Shown here: piece by piece, positions 34,063 to 43,680 of the stretch
Layout of the letters: the number at the start of each line of letters is the position of its first letter
Numbering within the stretch: position 1 is the first letter of the stretch
From: Gracilimonas sp.
Lineage (GTDB): Bacteria; Bacteroidota; Rhodothermia; Balneolales; Balneolaceae
Assembly: GCF_014762685.1 (NCBI RefSeq)
Contig: NZ_JABURM010000008.1
Coordinates: 124,001-188,000, forward strand
DNA length: 64,000 nt
Reading direction: 5' to 3'
Notes under the pieces: generated by a model
Database searches by the model: none
Told to the model about the DNA's origin: nothing
The model's input: the letters and a program-made list of their open reading frames with translations, nothing else
Position numbers and translations under genes: made by a program

Positions 34063-34794
34063 ATGGCGCGTAAAAAAACATTTAGCACCAGCCATTTACA
34101 TATCTCAGGATTACAGGTTGAGGTTCTGCGCAAAAATGTTAAAAACCTGAACCTCAGAGTTTATCCTGCGGAACAGCAAATACGGATTTCCGTTCCCCGG
34201 CGAATTCCTGAAAAAAAAGTTATCCAATTCATACACCACAAGCTTCCCTGGATTAAAAAACATCTTTCCAACTATCAGAACAAAACGGCCCGCGAACCTC
34301 TAAGATATATCTCCGGAGAAAAACACCTCTTTCGGGGAAAGGAATATAGTCTTAAAGTCATAGAGAGGAATAAACCTCCCAATGTTTCTGTTATTGATGA
34401 TGAAGTACTGATACTGCAGGTACGGCCCGGTTCTACGGCATCCAAAAAAGCTTCCGTATTAAATGAGTGGTATAGAACTGCGTTAAAGACCGAAATTCCG
34501 GAATTGATCGAAAAATGGGAAACACCCATGGGGGTTTCAGTAAAAGAATTCGGAGTAAAGTTAATGAAAACCCGTTGGGGGACATGCAATATCCGGGCTC
34601 AAAGAATTTGGCTGAACCTGGAATTAGCCAAAAAACGGCCGGAGCTACTGGAATATGTAGTAATTCATGAAATGGTGCATTTACTGGAACGACTTCATAA
34701 TAAGCGCTTCTATTATTTTATGAGTCGGTTCCTGCCAAACTGGAAAGAGTTAAAAGATGAACTGAACGGCAAATCATCTATTTCTGATTGTTAA
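34063..34794 (+). CDS. YgjP/SprT-like metal-dependent hydrolase
   Basis: A 243-residue soluble protein of the YgjP (DUF45/M48-like) family. It has the N-terminal strand VEVLRKNVKNLNLRVYP, then RWGTCN, and the zinc site VIHEMVHLLERLHNKRFY with HExxH and a downstream histidine. In some genomes YgjP accompanies restriction enzymes or stress genes. The physiological substrate is unknown. Confidence 0.85.
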   Translation: MARKKTFSTSHLHISGLQVEVLRKNVKNLNLRVYPAEQQIRISVPRRIPEKKVIQFIHHKLPWIKKHLSNYQNKTAREPLRYISGEKHLFRGKEYSLKVIERNKPPNVSVIDDEVLILQVRPGSTASKKASVLNEWYRTALKTEIPELIEKWETPMGVSVKEFGVKLMKTRWGTCNIRAQRIWLNLELAKKRPELLEYVVIHEMVHLLERLHNKRFYYFMSRFLPNWKELKDELNGKSSISDC

Positions 34795-34868
34795 TTTATA
34801 CCTTCGAAGGTTTTTTCATTATCCGGCATCTAAGTAAATGAACACCAACTTAGTTGTGGAGCTTTCCC

Positions 34869-35360
34869 ATGAAATCAATCTTAAAATTATCTGTTCTTAC
34901 AGCTTTGGTTTTTGCATTGTCCGTAAACGCATCAGCACAACAACGATTAAATAATCCTGACAGGCTGCGCGGCGACCGACAAACACAAATGCAAAAAATG
35001 CGTTCAAATCAGGGTAATCAGCATCAACGGATGATGAATATGCTTGACTTGAATGAAGAACAAAGCGAGCAAATCGAAACCATTCACCTGAATGGCCAAA
35101 AAAGCATGTTGCCCCTTCGAAATACCTTGCGAGAGAAAAATGCAAGATTACGAACTCTTACCACTTCTGAAAGTTATGATGAAAAAGCTGTAAACGAAGT
35201 CATTGAAGAGATCAGCGAAATAAGAGCAGCAATGCTAACTATGCGAACTTCTCACCGCCGTCAAATACGTGAATTATTGACCGAAGAACAACGCATAAAA
35301 TTTGACAGTTTCCAACAAAATTCCTTACGAAGACAGCATAAACGAGGAATAAATAAGTAG
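34869..35360 (+). CDS. Spy/CpxP-like periplasmic protein (1)
   Basis: A 163-residue protein from the ATG at 34869; the TTG at 34854 would spoil the signal peptide. The signal peptide ends near NASAQQ. The mature part is Arg/Gln/Met-rich and helical, with the Spy/CpxP-type pattern LDLNEEQSEQIETIHL and LLTEEQRIKFD. Spy-like proteins are periplasmic chaperones or metal/stress sensors. It lies upstream of the sigma-factor operon and is separated from it by a terminator-like hairpin, so it may be a target as well as a neighbour. Confidence 0.7.
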   Translation: MKSILKLSVLTALVFALSVNASAQQRLNNPDRLRGDRQTQMQKMRSNQGNQHQRMMNMLDLNEEQSEQIETIHLNGQKSMLPLRNTLREKNARLRTLTTSESYDEKAVNEVIEEISEIRAAMLTMRTSHRRQIRELLTEEQRIKFDSFQQNSLRRQHKRGINK

Positions 35361-35369
35361 CTAGAAATC

Positions 35370-35400
35370 AAAATGCAGGAAGTAAAATTCCTGCATTTTA
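35370..35400 (+). terminator. Intrinsic terminator or attenuator before the ECF sigma gene
   Basis: AAAATGCAGGAA and TTCCTGCATTTT form a 12-bp perfect stem with a 6-base loop, followed by TATTT. It lies 10 bp after the Spy-like stop and 23 bp before the sigma-factor ATG. Confidence 0.75.
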
Positions 35401-35422
35401 TTTAAACCCTGCGGTTAGTATA

Positions 35423-36052
35423 ATGTATCCTCAAACTGTCACTTTAAAACATATAAAAGCGAAAAAAATCGAAGAACCGGGTTTTATACAGCGGCTTGAA
35501 AATGGAGAAGAAGCGGCTTTTAAACAATTGGTAGAAGAGCATAAAGATCAGGTTTATAACACCTGTCTGGGTTTTTTGCGCAACCCGCACGATGCTGAAG
35601 ATACTGCCCAGGATGTATTTATACAGGTATTTGATTCTATTGGCGATTTTAGAGAAGATGCTTCGCTTTCCACATGGATATATCGAATAGCAGTTACTAA
35701 ATCTCTGGAGTTAATTCGATATCGAAAGAGAAAGAAGCGATCGGCATTTTTCGAGGCCTTGAGTTCGATGTTCAGTGAACCGGATGAAGCAGCTGATGAA
35801 TCTGAATTCATGCATCCCGGACTTCAGCTTGAGAATAAAGAACGGGCTAAAATTTTATTTCGGGAAATTGAAAAATTAACAGAAAAACAACGCGTGGCCT
35901 TCACTTTGCAAAAAGTTGAAGGGTTGAGCTACCAGGAAGTAGCTGACGTTATGGAGTTAAACCTCCCTGCGGTAGAATCGCTTATATATCGGGCAAAGGA
36001 AAACCTGAAGAAGCAGTTATACAGTTATTACCAACAAAATGAACTGGACTAA
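35423..36052 (+). CDS. ECF-type RNA polymerase sigma factor
   Basis: A 209-residue sigma-70 family protein of the RpoE-like ECF class. Region 2 is visible as DQVYNTCLGFLRNPHDAEDTAQDVFIQVF and STWIYRIAVTKSLELIR; region 4 as LTEKQRVAFTLQKVEGLSYQEVADVM with SLIYRAKENLKKQL. The linker is Glu-rich. It is followed 3 bp later by a small membrane protein that is probably its anti-sigma factor, and then by a CnrX/Spy-like sensor. Confidence 0.9.
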   Translation: MYPQTVTLKHIKAKKIEEPGFIQRLENGEEAAFKQLVEEHKDQVYNTCLGFLRNPHDAEDTAQDVFIQVFDSIGDFREDASLSTWIYRIAVTKSLELIRYRKRKKRSAFFEALSSMFSEPDEAADESEFMHPGLQLENKERAKILFREIEKLTEKQRVAFTLQKVEGLSYQEVADVMELNLPAVESLIYRAKENLKKQLYSYYQQNELD

Positions 36053-36055
36053 ATC

Positions 36056-36403
36056 ATGAGCACAAAAAAACAAACAAATCGCGAAGTCGAAAAAACCATG
36101 CAATCGCTGGACGAAATTGAACGAGCTCAAACTGATCCGTTTTTTTACAGCCGTTTGGTTACAAAACTTGAATACCGAAATAAGATGCAATTTGAACCCA
36201 AAGAGTCTATGGAGTTTGGCTTTGCTTTTGGGGTAGCCGCGGTGCTTTTAATTGTATCACTGAATTTAATTTCAATTTCTCAATATCAGCGTTTAAATGT
36301 CGGAGACGGAGAAGTACCCGAACAACAGGAATGGGTGGAAGAATTAGCATCTGATTATCAGGTACTTGACATAAGTTACTACGAAACCTTTGAAGAAGAA
36401 TAA
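36056..36403 (+). CDS. Probable membrane anti-sigma factor
   Basis: A 115-residue protein: a cytoplasmic helical N-terminus of about 55 residues (DEIERAQTDPFFYSRLVTKLE), one membrane helix near 58-80 (FGFAFGVAAVLLIVSLNLI), and a short acidic outer part. No zinc anti-sigma motif (HxxxCxxC) is present. Size, topology and position right after the sigma gene are the evidence for the role. Confidence 0.65.
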   Translation: MSTKKQTNREVEKTMQSLDEIERAQTDPFFYSRLVTKLEYRNKMQFEPKESMEFGFAFGVAAVLLIVSLNLISISQYQRLNVGDGEVPEQQEWVEELASDYQVLDISYYETFEEE

Positions 36404-36404
36404 T

Positions 36405-36914
36405 ATGGAAACCACAAAAAAATATAAATGGGCACTAACCGGATTGATCGTTATGATCTTGCTAAATGCCGCCACTTTGATCACGATCTGGATAAACCAG
36501 CCAGATGGCAAAGATTGGAGGAAACATCGTAACCAGAAACATGATCGCGGGTCAATTCAAGAATACATGAAAGATCAACTTGATATAACTGATCAACAAG
36601 CGGAAACCATTGTTGAACTTCGCCGGGAGCATTATCGGGAAATACGGTCGTTCAGAGACAGCCTTGATCAACATCGAAGAGCTTATTTTAAATTTGTAAT
36701 GAGTGATGATGCCGGTGACCAGACAAAAAGAGATTCAGTATTAAACCTGCTCACAGGTCAGTATGAAAATATCGAAGGATTGCTCTATAGCCATATGACT
36801 GAAATAAAAGAGCTCTTGAATGAGGAGCAACAAGCTAAGTTTGAGAAAATGATGCTCAACACCTTCTTTAAAGAACACAATAAAAGAAAAGAAGGAAATC
36901 AGAAAGGCAACTAA
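36405..36914 (+). CDS. CnrX/Spy-like periplasmic sensor protein
   Basis: A 169-residue protein from the ATG at 36405, one base after the anti-sigma stop. An N-terminal membrane anchor (WALTGLIVMILLNAATLITI) precedes a periplasmic helical hairpin with LDITDQQAETIVELRREHYREIRSF and ELLNEEQQAKFEKMML, the pattern of the heavy-metal-resistance/Spy family. Sigma, membrane anti-sigma and this sensor form the layout of the CnrYXH metal-sensing system. Confidence 0.7.
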   Translation: METTKKYKWALTGLIVMILLNAATLITIWINQPDGKDWRKHRNQKHDRGSIQEYMKDQLDITDQQAETIVELRREHYREIRSFRDSLDQHRRAYFKFVMSDDAGDQTKRDSVLNLLTGQYENIEGLLYSHMTEIKELLNEEQQAKFEKMMLNTFFKEHNKRKEGNQKGN

Positions 36915-37109
36915 TTACAAGATACTCTTCCTTTATACCTTCAGTAATTAAAAACCTATGGGCATCCCGAAATTACTTAGTTGCAAAGACCTGCTTCGGT
37001 GATTTAAATATTTAGATACTGTTGAACGCATTCTATGGTTTTAAACTAATCAAGTTGAGTTCTATAGTTCATTCGATGTTCGAGCGATTATTGCGTATCT
37101 TTATTTCCT

Positions 37110-38225
37110 ATGGATATTACCGAAACGACTCAAAAAACCGACCTCAAAGCTCTCACCAAAGACGAATTAGCCCATTTTTGTTCAGAACTGGGATTGCAAA
37201 GCTTTCGTGCCGACCAGCTCTTCCAATGGATGTATCAAAAAGGTGTTGCTGATTTTGGAGATATGACCAATCTCTCCAAAGACCTGAGAGATCAATTAAG
37301 AGAAATTGCTACGGTAAACAGGATTAAGCCGGTTCAGCAACAAGAGTCTAAAGATGGAACCATAAAGTTTTTATTTCAGCTGAATGATCCGGAAGAAGAA
37401 TACAAAATTGAGGCTGTCCTTATCCCGGATTTTTTTGAAGATGGTGCGGCGCACCGGTTAACGGTTTGTGTTTCCTCACAAGTTGGGTGTGTATTCGGCT
37501 GTGCTTTTTGTGCCACCGGTAAAATGGGGCTTTTCCGAAATCTAACCCACGGGGAAATTGTAGATCAGGTTCAGTATATCAACGATATTGCGGAAGAAAA
37601 ATACGGCAAGAAGATCACCAATATTGTGTACATGGGAATGGGGGAACCTCTTCATAACTACAAAGCCATTGTAAATTCAGCTCATATTATTTCTGATCCG
37701 CTCAGTATAGAACTTTCACCTAAACGTATTACCGTTTCCACAGTTGGACTGACAAAACAAATCAAGAAACTGGCGGATGACGAAGAAGAATTTAATCTGG
37801 CAATTTCTCTTCACGCCCCTACCGATGAGAAGCGGGATAAAATCATGCCTATCAATGCTTCCATGAACCTGGAAAGCCTGGAAGAAGCCGTCAGGCATTA
37901 TTACAGAGTGACCGAAAAACCGCTTACCTACGAATATCTGCTTTTTGATAATTTCAATGACAGTCCTCAGGATGCCCGGGATCTTGCTAAAATTGTAAAG
38001 TGGGCCCCCAGTAAGGTAAACATCATCATGTATAATAACGTGGCCGGTGTGGAGCTTAAAAGAGCTCGCGAAGAACGCTTAGATAACTTTATGCGTGAAC
38101 TCATCAAGAATGATGTAAGAGCTACCGTCCGCAGAAGCCGCGGAGATGATATTGATGCCGGGTGTGGGCAGCTTGCCATTCGGGAAGGAGCACCCAAAGG
38201 AAAAACCATGGCGAAAGAAGAGTAG
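37110..38225 (+). CDS. rlmN: Dual-specificity RNA methyltransferase RlmN
   Basis: A 371-residue radical-SAM enzyme that methylates C2 of A2503 in 23S rRNA and A37 in some tRNAs. The cluster motif is CVFGCAFCATGKMG (Cx3Cx2C), with MGMGEPLHNY, SLHAPTDEKRDKIMPIN, and the C-terminal catalytic cysteine in DIDAGCGQLA. Length is normal. Confidence 0.95.
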   Translation: MDITETTQKTDLKALTKDELAHFCSELGLQSFRADQLFQWMYQKGVADFGDMTNLSKDLRDQLREIATVNRIKPVQQQESKDGTIKFLFQLNDPEEEYKIEAVLIPDFFEDGAAHRLTVCVSSQVGCVFGCAFCATGKMGLFRNLTHGEIVDQVQYINDIAEEKYGKKITNIVYMGMGEPLHNYKAIVNSAHIISDPLSIELSPKRITVSTVGLTKQIKKLADDEEEFNLAISLHAPTDEKRDKIMPINASMNLESLEEAVRHYYRVTEKPLTYEYLLFDNFNDSPQDARDLAKIVKWAPSKVNIIMYNNVAGVELKRAREERLDNFMRELIKNDVRATVRRSRGDDIDAGCGQLAIREGAPKGKTMAKEE

Positions 38226-38232
38226 TCAGAAT

Positions 38233-38260
38233 TCAGAAGTTACTGAGTCCTGACTTCTGA
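38233..38260. terminator. Inverted repeat between convergent rlmN and lepB
   Basis: TCAGAAGT at 38233-38240 pairs with ACTTCTGA at 38253-38260. It sits in the 38-bp convergent gap, as a shared terminator would, but there is no long T-run. Confidence 0.35.
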
Positions 38261-38263
38261 GTC

Positions 38264-39367
38264 CTACTTAATTACTGTGAAGATGCGATCGAAACGAGGA
38301 ACAAAGTTATCCGTTGAGAACCAGACCAGCGATGCCTTTCCAATAACATGATCTTCGGGTACAAATCCCCAAAACCGGGAATCCTGACTGTTGTCCCTGT
38401 TATCCCCCATGCCAAAATAATAGTTTTGCTTTATGGTATAGGTATTGGTCTCTTCGCCATTGATAAAAATTGAATCCCCTTCTCGTCGCAATTCATTACG
38501 CTCATATCTTTCAATAATGTCTTTATATACGTACCAATTCTCACTGGTTATCTCAATTTCCTGACCTTCAAACGGTACTACAATTTCCGGAAGCTGATCG
38601 GAGTTATTGAAAGCCTTGGAAAAGTCACCTGCACTTTGAACGTAATTACGATCCACCCTTCCTTCCGGCATCACATTTAAATACATGGTGTCAACTTCAG
38701 CCCAATTATTTACCGTTTCAGCCACATCTTTCGTCATATTCACGATATAAGTGTCCTGGTTGTTATAACCGATCAGCTCTCCACCAACCGATTCCATTTT
38801 TGCACTGCTTAAGCGTACCCGGTCAGCCATTCGCAAAACATAATGATGCTGTACGCCCTCATGCGATTTTTCTACCTCGCCATTTATATACAAGGTTTTA
38901 TCTTTTATGGAGATCGTATCACCGGCAATAGCTGCTGCCCGTTTGATATAATTGGTTTTTTGTGAAACAGGCTTAACTTCCCAGGGTACATTAAACACAA
39001 AAATATCATTGCGTTCTATATCACGAAGGCCGGGTAAACGCGTCCACGGTAGCTGAACACCCGGAACACACCATCCTTGTAAAAAAGGCACACAAAGTCC
39101 CATCGGAGTTCTTGGTCCATAGGTAATGTTAGAGACAATTAGAAGATCACCGGTCATTAAGGTTTTTTCCATCGACGGTGTCGGGATCTTATAGGAGCCA
39201 AAAAGAAATGCGCGAAGAATAGCGGCAGCTATAAAAGCAAAAACAATGGCATCAATCCATTCCCGAAGCCATGATTTTGCCTTTTTATTTTCTTCCTCTG
39301 CTTTGTCCTTCTTTCTTTTCCAATATGAGCTGATTCCCTGCTCATCGGGATTTTTATTTTCTTCCAA
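38264..39367 (-). CDS. lepB: Signal peptidase I, enlarged
   Basis: A 367-residue inner-membrane peptidase that removes signal peptides. A Lys/Glu-rich cytoplasmic N-terminus leads to one membrane helix (AIVFAFIAAAILRAFLFG). Catalytic Ser65 is in IPTPSMEKTL and Lys142 in NYIKRAAAIAGD, with the C-terminal box GDNRDNSQDSRFWGFVP. It is longer than the E. coli enzyme because of an insert around residues 165-270, as in other Bacteroidota relatives. The start appears to be a TTG. Confidence 0.92.
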   Translation of the reverse strand: MEENKNPDEQGISSYWKRKKDKAEEENKKAKSWLREWIDAIVFAFIAAAILRAFLFGSYKIPTPSMEKTLMTGDLLIVSNITYGPRTPMGLCVPFLQGWCVPGVQLPWTRLPGLRDIERNDIFVFNVPWEVKPVSQKTNYIKRAAAIAGDTISIKDKTLYINGEVEKSHEGVQHHYVLRMADRVRLSSAKMESVGGELIGYNNQDTYIVNMTKDVAETVNNWAEVDTMYLNVMPEGRVDRNYVQSAGDFSKAFNNSDQLPEIVVPFEGQEIEITSENWYVYKDIIERYERNELRREGDSIFINGEETNTYTIKQNYYFGMGDNRDNSQDSRFWGFVPEDHVIGKASLVWFSTDNFVPRFDRIFTVIK

Positions 39368-39376
39368 GATTCACGT

Positions 39377-39961
39377 TTATTTAAGTTTTATATGCGAGGG
39401 TTGTTTTATTTCCTCTTTCTTGTATTCGCCGGACGCATAAGATACTTTAAACCATTGCTCGCGTTCCGGTGAGTAAAAATAATCAACATATTCCTTAGGA
39501 GACGCTTCCCTTAACTCTTTAGTAAGGGTGCGTTTTACCTGTGGCATTAAATCCACATAGCGGCTGGCCCCAACATATACCAATCCATTGTCAAATGGGC
39601 CTTCCAAATCCAACACCATCATCGGTATATAGCCGTCAATGATAAACCAATATTCAAACTGAATGGATTTTCCATCCCGCAGATACCCGTCTTTTTTAAT
39701 GATGTCTTCCACGGTTTGCGTGGGATCCCCATAGGCACTTTGCAATACCGCCCGGATTTCAATAGCCGGCATTCTGTCTAACTCATTGTACCGGAATCCC
39801 TGTCCCGTCCATTTAATATCAGAAAATTGAGACTGAAATTTAGCCCGGTCTTCATGTTCAACTTTTTTAATCACGGGCTCTTCAAACTGCGCCTGTGCGG
39901 CAGTTGAAATCATCACCATCATGATAAAAAAGAAAAGTATTCGTTTTGTTAATTGCTGCAT
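39377..39961 (-). CDS. Secreted hypothetical protein between lepA and lepB
   Basis: A 194-residue protein with a signal peptide ending near TAAQAQ. It includes the segments RMPAIEIRAVLQSAYGDPTQ and FEYWFIIDGYIPMMVLD. I recognise no family. It starts 7 bp after the lepA stop and ends 10 bp before the lepB start, so it is cotranscribed with two housekeeping genes. Confidence 0.7.
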   Translation of the reverse strand: MQQLTKRILFFFIMMVMISTAAQAQFEEPVIKKVEHEDRAKFQSQFSDIKWTGQGFRYNELDRMPAIEIRAVLQSAYGDPTQTVEDIIKKDGYLRDGKSIQFEYWFIIDGYIPMMVLDLEGPFDNGLVYVGASRYVDLMPQVKRTLTKELREASPKEYVDYFYSPEREQWFKVSYASGEYKKEEIKQPSHIKLK

Positions 39962-39967
39962 AGTTTT

Positions 39968-41770
39968 TTACCTGTCGTCTTCATCCATAGATAGTACGGC
40001 AAGGAATGCTTCCTGAGGTATTTCAACCGTTCCTACCTGTTTCATTCTTTTCTTACCTTCTTTTTGTTTTTCGAGCAGTTTTCGTTTCCGCGAAATATCA
40101 CCGCCATAACATTTGGCCGTAACATCCTTACGCATGGCACGAACCGTGTCACGGGCTATAATCCTGCTTCCGATAGCTGCCTGTACAGCTACTTCAAACT
40201 GCTGCTGAGGAATAAGTTCCTTCAATTTTGCACAAACTTTCCGACCAAGGTAATAAGCCTTGTCACGATGGGTAATACTTGACAGTGCATCTACCTGATC
40301 GCCGTTCAGCATGATGTCTAAACGAACTAAATCACCTTTTCGGTATTCAATAAATTCATAATCCAGGGACGCATATCCTCGCGTTCCTGATTTAAGGCGG
40401 TCGTAAAAATCAAATACAACTTCCGCCATCGGTAGTTCATACGTAATTTCAACCCGATTATTCTGCATAAACAGCTGATTTACATAAATCCCTCTCCGAT
40501 CCTGGCATAATTTCATAATTGGGCCAATATAATCAGCCGGCGTAATAATACTCGCTTTTATATAAGGTTCATATATGGCGTCAATATCTCCCACTTCCGG
40601 CATTTGACTGGGGTTGTCAACTTCAATGCGTCCGCCGTCTTCAAGTTCAACTTCGTACTGAACATTGGGAACCGTTGTTATAATGTCGATATCAAATTCA
40701 CGGTCGAGTCGCTCTTGCACAATTTCCATGTGGAGTAACCCAAGGAAACCGGCACGAAACCCAAAACCAAGTGCTTTGGAAGTTTCCGGCTCATAGGATA
40801 ATGAAGCATCATTCAGCTGAAGTTTTTCGAGGGCCGCACGAAGGTCTTCAAAATCATCCGAATCCGTTGGAAAAATCCCGCTGAACACCATGGGCTTTGC
40901 TTCCTGATAACCCGGAATCGGTGTTTCGGCAGGATTGTCTACTTTGGTAATGGTATCGCCAACACGCACATCCTGCAGCGATTTCACGCTTCCGATCACG
41001 TATCCAACTTCACCGGCTCTTAATTCTTTAGTCGGCTCTTTTTTCATCTTCAAGTAGCCAATTTCTTCAGCGTAATATTCTTCTTTATTGGCCATGAATT
41101 TGAACAAATCCCCTTTTCTCAATACTCCTTCCATAACGCGTACATAGGCAACAGAACCACGATAGGTATTGAAAATCGAATCAAAAATAAGAGCGCGAAG
41201 GGGTTTGTCTTCTTCCCTTTTTGGGCCGGGAACTCGTTCTACAATTGCCTCAAGTAATTCCTTAACCCCTTCCCCGGTTTTTCCTGAAACGTGTAAAATT
41301 TCTTCATAATCACAGCCGATTAAATCTACAATTTGCTGTCCGATACCTTCAGGGTCTGCGCCGGGTAAATCAATCTTATTCAATACCGGAATAATCTCAA
41401 GGTTTTGATCGATAGCCTGATACAGGTTTGAAATGGTCTGAGCTTCAATTCCCTGGGCGGCATCTACAATTAAGAGTGCTCCTTCACAAGCTTTCAGGGC
41501 CCGGGAAACTTCATACGCAAAATCCACATGACCCGGAGTATCTATGAGATTAAAAATATACTCCTCACCATTGGGACGCTTATAATCCATACGGATCGCG
41601 TGACTCTTGATGGTAATGCCGCGTTCACGCTCCAATTCCATATCGTCCAGCATCTGCTCCTTCATATCCCGTTCACTGATGGAACCGGTAAGCTGAAGCA
41701 AACGATCTGCCAATGTTGATTTCCCATGGTCAATATGGGCAATGATGCAAAAATTTCGAATATTATTCAT
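39968..41770 (-). CDS. lepA: Elongation factor 4 (LepA)
   Basis: A 600-residue translational GTPase that back-translocates stalled ribosomes. It has G1 [14 protein letters not shown], switch [14 protein letters not shown]3 DTPGHVDF, G4 NKIDLP, and the characteristic C-terminal domain with [17 protein letters not shown] and a final basic [25 protein letters not shown] region. It is the first gene of the lepA - hypothetical - lepB operon. Confidence 0.96.
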   Translation of the reverse strand: MNNIRNFCIIAHIDHGKSTLADRLLQLTGSISERDMKEQMLDDMELERERGITIKSHAIRMDYKRPNGEEYIFNLIDTPGHVDFAYEVSRALKACEGALLIVDAAQGIEAQTISNLYQAIDQNLEIIPVLNKIDLPGADPEGIGQQIVDLIGCDYEEILHVSGKTGEGVKELLEAIVERVPGPKREEDKPLRALIFDSIFNTYRGSVAYVRVMEGVLRKGDLFKFMANKEEYYAEEIGYLKMKKEPTKELRAGEVGYVIGSVKSLQDVRVGDTITKVDNPAETPIPGYQEAKPMVFSGIFPTDSDDFEDLRAALEKLQLNDASLSYEPETSKALGFGFRAGFLGLLHMEIVQERLDREFDIDIITTVPNVQYEVELEDGGRIEVDNPSQMPEVGDIDAIYEPYIKASIITPADYIGPIMKLCQDRRGIYVNQLFMQNNRVEITYELPMAEVVFDFYDRLKSGTRGYASLDYEFIEYRKGDLVRLDIMLNGDQVDALSSITHRDKAYYLGRKVCAKLKELIPQQQFEVAVQAAIGSRIIARDTVRAMRKDVTAKCYGGDISRKRKLLEKQKEGKKRMKQVGTVEIPQEAFLAVLSMDEDDR

Positions 41771-41924
41771 GAATTAAACAGGATATGGTGCGTCTCACTT
41801 AAGCAAGAAAGATACAAAGAAGGTTGGAGCTGTTAAAATATGGTTATTGGTTATTTGTGAAACAGTTATTTGGTATATCATCTTTAGAAAATACAGCCAG
41901 TAACCATTAACGAATAACTAACAA

Positions 41925-42263
41925 CTATTCTCCAATATGCTTATGCGTGCCTTTGCTGTGCCGTTTTCGGAGCTTTTTTATCACTTTATGCAGGGGGATT
42001 TCTTTTTCGGCAAGCAGCAACATCAGGTGGAAAATCAGATCCGCCGCTTCGTTGATAGTCTCTTTGTCCTTATTATTTTTTGAAGCAATCACCGTTTCAA
42101 CTGCTTCTTCCCCGACCTTCTGAGCGATCTTATCAATTCCTTTTTTGAACATGGAGGTGGTATAAGAACCATCCGGCATCTCTTCTTTTCGGTCATAGAT
42201 CAATTCTTCCAGTTCCACCAGAAATTCGTAATCCTTTTGTGTAATCGTTTTGATATCAGCCAT
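41925..42263 (-). CDS. hisE: Phosphoribosyl-ATP pyrophosphatase
   Basis: A 112-residue all-helical enzyme of histidine synthesis. The ATG at 42263 is preferred to a TTG six bases upstream. It shows the HisE pattern FLVELEELIYDRK, SYTTSMF, IAQKVGEEAVETVIA and EAADLIFHLMLLL. HisE stands alone here rather than fused to HisI, and it is 4.8 kb from hisA. Confidence 0.92.
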   Translation of the reverse strand: MADIKTITQKDYEFLVELEELIYDRKEEMPDGSYTTSMFKKGIDKIAQKVGEEAVETVIASKNNKDKETINEAADLIFHLMLLLAEKEIPLHKVIKKLRKRHSKGTHKHIGE

Positions 42264-42354
42264 GCTCAATTAAAATCCTGTTTGCGTTTTGCAGGTGTGA
42301 AGTTCTCCAATTTATCCCACCCAAACAACGTGTTTTCTGAAAATTAACATTGGG

Positions 42355-42420
42355 TTTTTGAGTGTAAGGTGAAAAGATAAAAGTGAAAGGTTCTTACACT
42401 TGTTACTTTCACCTTGATCC
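42355..42420. repeat. Imperfect inverted repeat between hisE and the AttH-like gene
   Basis: AAGGTGAAA at about 42367 pairs with TTTCACCTT near 42410, and GTGTAAG/CTTACAC lie inside. It could end transcription of the leftward ABC operon, although no clear T-run follows. Confidence 0.35.
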
Positions 42421-42426
42421 TTGTAC

Positions 42427-43605
42427 CTAATCCTGCTCATAACCCGTCATCTCAATAAAACCATTTCCAGTGATTTCCTGCCCGTCCATTTCGCCTGAGA
42501 TCCCCAATGTGCCTTCAAAATATCGTACCGAGACATCCATTTCCTGATCCGGAAAAAGTGTAGCCAACTCTAATTCCAAATCAAACCTTGGAATCTTCAT
42601 ATTCCATCGCGAAGGATAAATGGATCGGCTGTGTGGGCTTTCCCAGGTATCCAGCACCTCTAACTTCACATCTTGCGGATTGATCGTCGTTTTATTTCCA
42701 TCCGGATCGATAAGCGAACCTATAGTAAAAGCACTGACCGAACCATCACTGTTTCTTAATTGATAATACATCAGATCGTAGCCGTTGGATAACTGAATGG
42801 AAAACCAATCCCAGCCCTCCTGATTTTCATCCAGGGCCGAGGTGCTCCACTCGTGATCCATCCAGCTTAACCCAGAAACCGGATATTCCTGCCCGTCTTT
42901 TGTGATCACTCCTTTCGTTTCCATTCGGGTGAAGGCTAAATAGTAGGAAGCATTTCCTTCTTCAGCACCTTTTTTGTCGTAGCCTTCTTCTCCTTGAAGC
43001 ACCAATGGTTTTGCCGGAGTGATGTCCAGTTCAATAGAATCACCGTCTTCCATCATTGCCCTAACTCGTACCGGAAAATTTTTGCCGTCGGTAATTTCCG
43101 ATGTGATGCGCTCAATCTCCCAATCTTCCAGCCAAATTCGATAGGGTTCCGTCTGGGCGCCGGCCAAGCCGACAGCACCTCTGCTGTATCGTTCTTCAAA
43201 TACATGTTCTTCATTTTCAACATCAGAAATGGCAAAATGACCTAAGTAAAGCTGGTTGGTGTTCCAGTCTTGGCTATATGCTTCTCCTTTAGCAGTACTT
43301 TCTGGCGGACTGATTTGATTTCGAAAAATGGTAAACTGATAGCCAAACTGTCGTCCGTTTTCCGTGAACACATTTCCGGTGTAATACCACCATTCCGTCC
43401 GAAAACCCGGGTGTGGGCCGTGATCTTCCGGGAAAACAAACTCTCTCGGCCCTGTTGCCCGTAAATATCCCTCATCATCTCCACCACCCATTGCTTCGGC
43501 TACAGAAACGGATGCACGAATCTCTTGCTTCTGCTTCGGCCACAGCCATACGATTCCTGCAATAAATGTAAGTACCAATACATACCAATAAAGTTTTTTC
43601 ATCAT
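42427..43605 (-). CDS. AttH/CrtC-like lipocalin-fold protein, membrane-anchored
   Basis: A 392-residue protein with an N-terminal membrane anchor (YWYVLVLTFIAGIVWLW). It has the AttH/CrtC family hallmarks FPEDHGPHPGFRTEWWYYTGN, GYQFTIFRN, GLSWMDHEWSTS and GWDWFSIQL. CrtC members hydrate carotenoids; AttH members are secreted partners of an ABC transporter. Since it follows an ATPase-permease pair, the AttH role is the better fit. Confidence 0.75.
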   Translation of the reverse strand: MMKKLYWYVLVLTFIAGIVWLWPKQKQEIRASVSVAEAMGGGDDEGYLRATGPREFVFPEDHGPHPGFRTEWWYYTGNVFTENGRQFGYQFTIFRNQISPPESTAKGEAYSQDWNTNQLYLGHFAISDVENEEHVFEERYSRGAVGLAGAQTEPYRIWLEDWEIERITSEITDGKNFPVRVRAMMEDGDSIELDITPAKPLVLQGEEGYDKKGAEEGNASYYLAFTRMETKGVITKDGQEYPVSGLSWMDHEWSTSALDENQEGWDWFSIQLSNGYDLMYYQLRNSDGSVSAFTIGSLIDPDGNKTTINPQDVKLEVLDTWESPHSRSIYPSRWNMKIPRFDLELELATLFPDQEMDVSVRYFEGTLGISGEMDGQEITGNGFIEMTGYEQD

Positions 43606-43680
43606 CTCAGTATCCCTGAATTGATATTATACAAGCGAAACACTTGCACTGGTTAATCATAAATTTTTCATCAACATATC

